Assembly: GCA_002418685.1 (NCBI GenBank)
Contig: DIEP01000128.1
Span: 20,706-31,007, forward strand
DNA length: 10,302 nucleotides
Direction: 5' to 3'
DNA from: Ignavibacteria bacterium UBA5771
GTDB taxonomy: Bacteria > Bacteroidota > Ignavibacteria > Kapaibacteriales > UBA2268
Program-made: the position numbers and the translations under genes
Shown: positions 7,395 through 10,302 of the stretch, piece after piece
Numbering within the stretch: the first letter of the stretch is position 1
Layout of the letters: the number at the start of each line of letters is the position of its first letter
Notes under the pieces: model-generated
Seen by the model: the letters and a program-made list of their open reading frames with translations, nothing else
Databases searched by the model: none
What the model was told of the DNA's origin: nothing

Positions 7395-7435
7395 AATGCC
7401 ATAATGTTCTTTGCTGACATTATGGCATTTTATTT
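7395..7435 (+). terminator. Rho-independent terminator of the sigma factor gene
   Basis: A perfect 13-base inverted repeat, AATGCCATAATGT (7395-7407) and ACATTATGGCATT (7417-7429), encloses a 9-base loop. It is followed on the plus strand by TTTTATTT. It begins 24 bases after the sigma stop. On the minus strand the hairpin has no T-run behind it, so it should act mainly in the plus direction. The right arm also contains the TAA stop of the converging hemerythrin gene (7420-7422). Confidence 0.85.
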
Positions 7436-7845
7436 GTAACAAATTGCGGTTGCTCAGATAACCAAGCTCCCATTTCTTTATCTGTTTTCAAAATATGGTC
7501 CGATAACCAATCTTTTAGAAAATTCAATAATTCCAAAGAAATATCTTTATCTTTTATCTTAACATCTTTATAGTAATCAAGAACCTTTACGGTAAGCCTT
7601 TGATGTTCAATTTTATGCTTGTCAAGTTCATGATATTTATATTGCATCATCAATCCTTCTTCATAAGCGAAATGATAATGAACATAATTGATTAATCGGA
7701 ACAATAAATCACTTTGGATGATTTTCTGCTCTCCTTTTTGAAAAGCTAAATATAAATCATCTATTATTTGTATTAGAAATTTATGTTGATTATCGACTTC
7801 TTCAACTTTTGATGAATACGCATCCGTCCAGAAAATAAATGCCAT
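7420..7845 (-). CDS. Bacteriohemerythrin, O2-binding diiron protein
   Basis: Hemerythrins bind O2 reversibly at a non-haem diiron centre in a four-helix bundle; in bacteria they serve in O2 sensing, storage or delivery. All seven ligands are present with the spacing of the classic protein: His21, His58, Glu62, His77, His81, His117 and Asp122, in DNQH, HYHFAYEE, HKIEH and SDHILKTD. I take the ATG at 7845 (141 residues), because MAFIFWTDAYSSKVEEVDNQH is a typical hemerythrin N-terminus. The frame stays open to an ATG at 7917, but those 24 extra residues are not conserved-looking and would begin almost at the tRNA-Arg 3' end. The protein is a single domain, probably cytosolic. It lies downstream of tRNA-Arg on the same strand and converges on the sigma factor gene. 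Confidence 0.93.
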   Translation of the reverse strand: MAFIFWTDAYSSKVEEVDNQHKFLIQIIDDLYLAFQKGEQKIIQSDLLFRLINYVHYHFAYEEGLMMQYKYHELDKHKIEHQRLTVKVLDYYKDVKIKDKDISLELLNFLKDWLSDHILKTDKEMGAWLSEQPQFVTNKMP

Positions 7846-7921
7846 TATGTTTTTTTTGGTAATAAATTTGAAAGAAAATTGTGGTTTCAAAAATGAAGAT
7901 CTAATTTGAAAATACAATCTG

Positions 7922-7995
7922 TGACCCTGACAGGATTCGAACCTGTGGCACCAAGTTTAGGAAACTTGTGCTCTATCCACCTGAGCTACAGGGCC
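7922..7995 (-). tRNA. tRNA-Arg (anticodon CCU)
   Basis: On the minus strand the 74 bases form a full cloverleaf. The acceptor is GGCCCTG with CAGGGTC (one G-U pair) and the D arm is GCTC/GAGC around AGGTGGATA. The anticodon stem is CAAGT/ACTTG with loop TTCCTAA, so the anticodon is CCU, reading AGG. The variable loop is GTGCC and the T arm is ACAGG-TTCGAAT-CCTGT. The discriminator is A and CCA is not encoded. It follows the Smg-like gene by 14 bases on the same strand and may be cut from its transcript. Confidence 0.96.
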
Positions 7996-8009
7996 CCTAT
8001 AATGAATAT

Positions 8010-8480
8010 CTATTGTATTCTTACGTTTTCTCTAACTTTTGATTTTGGACCCTTCCCGTCAAGTGGAAAGTCATCCGAAACTAGAAAGCCACAGAGTATT
8101 TCACGGAATTCATCACGATTTACTCCTCCTCCGTGAAATATTATTATTTGATCGAATATTTCATCCAAACCTTCTTCATCCCAAACTCCCAACGCACGCA
8201 TAGTCATAAAATCTCTGTATGCTTCGTTTGAGAACATCTTGCGTTCATAAGGATTAAGCACTCTTATATATTGTGGCTTTGTAATTTTCTTTCGTGATTG
8301 CTTAGATAATTTTGGATTTTTATTCAAAAGCAAAGTTATAGCATAAGATACCTCTATCTTAGTATAACCTGCTGATTCTAATTTAGAGATATCGATTTTT
8401 TTTAAATTATTAGTTCTTAATAATTCTGGGGCTATTTCCAGAATTATCTCGACTGCTTTGTCAAGTATATTTTTCGACAT
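8010..8480 (-). CDS. Smg/DUF494-like protein
   Basis: The 156-residue soluble protein has no signal peptide. Its pattern resembles the Smg (DUF494) family. An N-terminal helix ILDKAVEIILEIAPELL is followed by a short helical pair LESAGYTKIEVSYAITLLLNK (about 34-54), then IRVLNPYER (72-80), like the R-x-x-x-P-E segment of Smg. A helical stretch AYRDFMTMRALGVWDEEGLDEIFDQI (about 87-112) matches the family end region. The last part, about 20 residues, is basic and polar. The biochemical role of Smg is not established; in E. coli the gene sits near def, fmt and dprA. Here it follows ybeY by 12 bases and precedes tRNA-Arg by 14, all on one strand, so the context is RNA and translation. The assignment rests on pattern memory and could be wrong; a different small helical family is the alternative. 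Confidence 0.55.
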   Translation of the reverse strand: MSKNILDKAVEIILEIAPELLRTNNLKKIDISKLESAGYTKIEVSYAITLLLNKNPKLSKQSRKKITKPQYIRVLNPYERKMFSNEAYRDFMTMRALGVWDEEGLDEIFDQIIIFHGGGVNRDEFREILCGFLVSDDFPLDGKGPKSKVRENVRIQ

Positions 8481-8492
8481 TTTTCTAAAATT

Positions 8493-8906
8493 TTAAATTT
8501 TTTGTAAAAATTTCTCTTCTAAATTATGCATTTTTTCCTTCTTGTCAACCGTATCGTCTTCATAACCTAAAAGATGTAAAATTCCATGAGCTGTAAGACG
8601 GAGAACTTCGTTAGTTAGTGAAACTTTGTATTCAATTGCTTGCCTTTCTGCAGTGTCAATGCTTATATAAACTTCACCTTCGAGATCTTTCTCATCAAAA
8701 TTGAAGCTTATAACATCTGTCGTATAATTATGATCAAGGAATTGCTTGTTAATTTTTTGTATCTCAGCATCACTCAAAAATATTATATTGAGATTTGCAT
8801 TATTAATTTGATATTCTTTGAAAATTTCATTAGCAATATCTTCTATTTTCTTCAGAGGTAAATATCTTTTTTCTGTTGAATTGAAAATATTAATCGTATT
8901 GCTCAT
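8493..8906 (-). CDS. ybeY: YbeY, rRNA maturation endoribonuclease
   Basis: YbeY is a metal-dependent endoribonuclease (UPF0054) that takes part in 16S rRNA 3'-end maturation and ribosome quality control. The 137-residue length is normal. The conserved DHNYTTDVISFNF (58-70), GEVYIS (77-82) and HGILHLLGYEDD (107-118) are in the expected places. His107 and His111 are the first two metal ligands. The third position, His in E. coli (GYDH), is acidic here (GYEDD, 114-118), as in many Bacteroidota versions as I recall them. The start ATG overlaps the stop of the upstream 139-residue gene as ATGA. It is preceded 6 bases away by AAGGAA (8913-8918). This is the middle gene of a short minus-strand operon leading into the Smg-like gene and tRNA-Arg. 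Confidence 0.93.
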   Translation of the reverse strand: MSNTINIFNSTEKRYLPLKKIEDIANEIFKEYQINNANLNIIFLSDAEIQKINKQFLDHNYTTDVISFNFDEKDLEGEVYISIDTAERQAIEYKVSLTNEVLRLTAHGILHLLGYEDDTVDKKEKMHNLEEKFLQKI

Positions 8907-9322
8907 TGCATATTCCTTATTAAGGATAATTGCATAGCTGCCAGTAAAACGGGCTGCGGTAAATCAGTAATATCTTGGTCAAGTATATTTGTATCAATAT
9001 TGGCAAATAATGAGCACGTCGCATTTTTCCCGACTATTAAGCACGAGATGGTCCCTCCATTTTCTGAAACAAAAAATATTTCGTCAGGTGGAAAAATCGA
9101 ATAATTATTGCAATTATGAATTTCGAAAAATCCTTGCGATGTCTGTATATTAACGATATTTTCTATTGTTTCAAATTTCTTATCGCTTTCTGAAATTGTT
9201 AGAAAAATTTGATTCTTTAGATTCTTATCGATAATTTTCCAAATATGCAGATCTTGATAATTTTCGCAATCTACGCCGAGGAATTCAGAAATTTTTTGGA
9301 TATCTTCTTTTCGGAAATTCAT
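8903..9322 (-). CDS. Hypothetical protein, 139 residues, overlapping ybeY
   Basis: I do not recognise this protein. It starts with a helical MNFRKEDIQKISEFLGVDC, followed by what look like alternating beta strands (HIWKIIDK, NQIFLTIS, GFFEIHNC, DEIFFVSENGG, SCLIVGKN). It ends in a helix with PQPVLLAAMQLSLI. There is no signal peptide or membrane segment, and no obvious catalytic motif. The four Cys residues are scattered and do not form a metal-site pattern. The TGA stop overlaps the ybeY start in ATGA, so translation is probably coupled. The gene is real by that argument and by having no competing frame. It appears to be the first gene of the ybeY operon, with the AT-rich stretch above 9322 holding the promoter. 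Confidence 0.75.
   Translation of the reverse strand: MNFRKEDIQKISEFLGVDCENYQDLHIWKIIDKNLKNQIFLTISESDKKFETIENIVNIQTSQGFFEIHNCNNYSIFPPDEIFFVSENGGTISCLIVGKNATCSLFANIDTNILDQDITDLPQPVLLAAMQLSLIRNMQ
8913..8918 (-). promoter_or_regulatory. Ribosome binding site of ybeY
   Basis: AAGGAA on the minus strand, 6 bases before the ybeY ATG and inside the end of the upstream coding region. It overlaps a small inverted repeat, CCTTA/TAAGG (8915-8925), which might shield it until the upstream gene is translated. Confidence 0.5.
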
Positions 9323-9480
9323 AAAAGTAAAAATTTAATTTTTTTAATTTACAAAATTTGCAAATATTTTTTTAATTATTTGTTAAATATCTAAAAATAT
9401 AATAAACGAAAATATAGAAGTTTTAGCACAAAACACAACAAAATCTGATTTCGACAATAAATATATGATTTTCAGAATAG
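9323..9480. other. AT-rich divergent intergenic stretch
   Basis: This stretch lies between the start of the minus-strand 139-residue gene and the rightward ORF at 9481. It is nearly pure A/T, with several T and A runs. It should hold the promoter of the ybeY operon, but no box is convincing. I see no RNA gene, strong hairpin or coding pattern. Confidence 0.5.
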
Positions 9481-9714
9481 TTGATAATAAGAGCATTTTT
9501 TTCTATTATGAGCATTAAAGAAATGATTAAGCGGATAGTTTGTTTGCAGTGCATAGTCGATTTATTCGATGAATATTTGCAAAACCTTCCGACCAAATTG
9601 AATAGAATTATTGTTTGCGGATTTGCCAAAGGAGATAAGGATAAATATTTGAAAAGTTTCAGCAAAACAGCGGGTCAATTTTATCTAATCTGTGATGAAT
9701 TTTTGCTAAAATAA
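9481..9714 (+). pseudogene. Short ORF carrying a duplicated piece of the nitrilase gene
   Basis: The 77-codon frame contains, at about residues 30-56, YLQNLPTKLNRIIVCGF and neighbouring residues. These match LLQSLSTKLNRIIVCGF in the nitrilase protein that begins 47 bases downstream of this ORF. The DNA copies (9569-9649 and 9951-10031) are 71/81 identical without gaps and in the same reading frame. Outside this block the ORF has no clear similarity to the nitrilase. It lacks the catalytic Glu, Lys and Cys regions, so it cannot be an active amidohydrolase. It is most simply a fragment left by a partial duplication or by decay of a tandem paralogue. Expression as a small protein cannot be excluded: ATGs at 9481 and 9508 are available, without a ribosome binding site. 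The weaker similarity of KTAGQF near its end to SAVQF at the nitrilase start may be chance. Confidence 0.6.
9569..9649 (+). repeat. Upstream copy of an 81-base direct repeat
   Basis: Collinear with 9951-10031 at a constant offset of 382 bases. By hand count 71 of 81 positions agree. The core at 9592-9627 is 36 identical bases, flanked by blocks with 5 differences each. It is the fragment copy of the nitrilase coding segment. Confidence 0.92.
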
Positions 9715-9751
9715 CCTCGTTAAGATCATTATTTAGTAATTTTGCTTTTTT

Positions 9752-9755
9752 GGAG
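9752..9755 (+). promoter_or_regulatory. Ribosome binding site that supports the GTG start of the nitrilase gene
   Basis: GGAG lies 5 bases before the GTG at 9761. An in-frame TAA at 9737-9739 and no ATG between it and the conserved N-terminus leave GTG as the only sensible start. Confidence 0.7.
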
Positions 9756-9760
9756 TAAGA

Positions 9761-10302
9761 GTGAAAGTATCAGCTGTTCAATTCGAACCAATACTCTTTG
9801 ATAAAGTCGCAAATATAGAAAAAATTAAGAATTATATTGAAACCATAGATTCCGATATGATTGTCTTTCCTGAACTTGCAACAACGGGATATTTCTTTTT
9901 AAATAAAAATGAATTAGAAAATATTGCTGAAAAGAAAGATGGCGAAACTTATGAATTGTTGCAAAGCCTTTCAACCAAATTGAATAGAATTATTGTTTGC
10001 GGATTTGCCGAAGAAGAGGACGATAAATATTATAATTCGTGTTTTATAGTTTTTCCAAAGAAAAGATTAACGAGTATTTATAGGAAAACTCATTTATTTT
10101 ATAAAGAAAAATTTGTATTTACGCCTGGTAATACTGGATTTTTCAATATTTACGACCCCGATTTAGATATCAATCTTGGATCGATGATTTGCTACGATTG
10201 GCGTTTTCCTGAATCTGCTCGGACTCTTGCATTGAATGGTGCAGACTTGATTGTTGTCCCATCAAATTTAGTTACAAAAATATGGCATCGGTCTATGCCT
10301 TC
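9761..10302 (+). CDS. Nitrilase-superfamily carbon-nitrogen hydrolase, N-terminal part
   Basis: The gene runs off the right edge; 180 complete codons are visible. The family hydrolyses non-peptide C-N bonds (amides, nitriles, carbamoyl groups) with a Glu-Lys-Cys triad in an alpha-beta-beta-alpha fold. All three residues are visible: Glu38 in VFPELATTGY, Lys109 in YRKTHLF and Cys144 in MICYDWRFPE. The N-terminal KVSAVQFEP is also typical. The start is GTG, forced by the in-frame TAA at 9737-9739 and supported by GGAG at 9752-9755. The protein is probably cytosolic, with no signal peptide. The R-F-P-E after the Cys is common in the omega-amidase, carbamoylputrescine and related amidohydrolase branches, but the substrate cannot be named. 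Codons for residues 64-91 are part of an 81-base repeat shared with the ORF just upstream. Confidence 0.93.
   Translation, partial: MKVSAVQFEPILFDKVANIEKIKNYIETIDSDMIVFPELATTGYFFLNKNELENIAEKKDGETYELLQSLSTKLNRIIVCGFAEEEDDKYYNSCFIVFPKKRLTSIYRKTHLFYKEKFVFTPGNTGFFNIYDPDLDINLGSMICYDWRFPESARTLALNGADLIVVPSNLVTKIWHRSMP
9951..10031 (+). repeat. Downstream copy of the 81-base direct repeat, inside the nitrilase gene
   Basis: This is the functional-context copy of the repeat at 9569-9649. It encodes the nitrilase segment from YELLQSLSTKLNRIIVCGF to about DDDKY, between the catalytic Glu and Lys. The 36-base identical core is at 9974-10009. Confidence 0.92.

Noticed and set aside
7846..7917. Longer hemerythrin start giving 165 residues
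   Set aside because: The extra 24 residues do not fit the family, and the ATG at 7845 begins the canonical N-terminus.
7906..8136. Plus-strand ORF with TGFEPVAPS near its start
   Set aside because: It is the well-known spurious translation of a tRNA gene read backwards; it covers tRNA-Arg and then the antisense of the Smg-like gene.
9423..9665. Minus-strand 80-codon ORF opposite the duplicated fragment
   Set aside because: No ribosome binding site or family pattern. It is explained by low stop frequency opposite the nitrilase-derived frame.
9668..9783. Second repeat between the end of the short ORF (CAGCGGGTCAATT) and the nitrilase start (CAGCTGTTCAATT)
   Set aside because: Only 11 of 13 bases match at a different offset from the main repeat; this is too short to separate from chance.

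Overview
The window is AT-rich and gene-dense. It reads as chromosomal DNA from the Bacteroidota/Chlorobiota (FCB) side of the bacterial tree. The main evidence is a secreted beta-helix protein that ends in a C-terminal domain of the type IX secretion (Por) sorting kind. Supporting signs are an Obg GTPase without a C-terminal extension, a YbeY whose third metal-ligand position looks like Bacteroidota versions, and many starts with no Shine-Dalgarno sequence. An Ignavibacteria- or Kapabacteria-like lineage is a guess. No phage, transposon, integrase, CRISPR array or plasmid gene is visible.

Layout. The left end (1-849, +) is the C-terminal part of a papain-fold C1 peptidase of the PepC/bleomycin-hydrolase type. 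It is followed after 8 bases by mraY (858-1988, +), which makes lipid I for peptidoglycan. A minus-strand run converges on mraY with only 2 bases between stop codons. It reads, in transcription order, tRNA-Glu(UUC) (5829-5758), a secreted beta-helix/FnIII/T9SS-sorted protein (5688-3952), an unrecognised 304-residue protein (3897-2983) and the ribosome-assembly GTPase obg (2980-1991). From 5919 the plus strand carries coaE (last step of CoA synthesis) and an ECF-like sigma factor (6703-7371), which ends in a clear hairpin terminator at 7395-7435.

A second minus-strand run reads from 9322 down to 7420: an unrecognised 139-residue protein overlapping ybeY by 4 bases, ybeY (16S rRNA 3'-end maturation), a Smg/DUF494-like protein, tRNA-Arg(CCU) and a bacteriohemerythrin. 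The right end holds an intergenic stretch with a short ORF, and then the 5' part of a nitrilase-superfamily amidohydrolase gene that starts with GTG at 9761 and runs off the window.

Most of this is housekeeping: cell wall, CoA, ribosome and tRNA biology. I did not find a convincing new defence, mobile or biosynthetic system. The most interesting signal is at the right end. An 81-base segment of the nitrilase gene (9951-10031) has a collinear, in-frame, 71/81-identical copy 382 bases upstream (9569-9649), inside the 77-codon ORF at 9481-9714. This looks like a partial duplication or the remnant of a decayed tandem paralogue. Secondary points are an Asp at the usual catalytic-Asn position of the peptidase, a sigma factor with no neighbouring anti-sigma gene, and a terminator hairpin that contains the stop codon of the converging gene.
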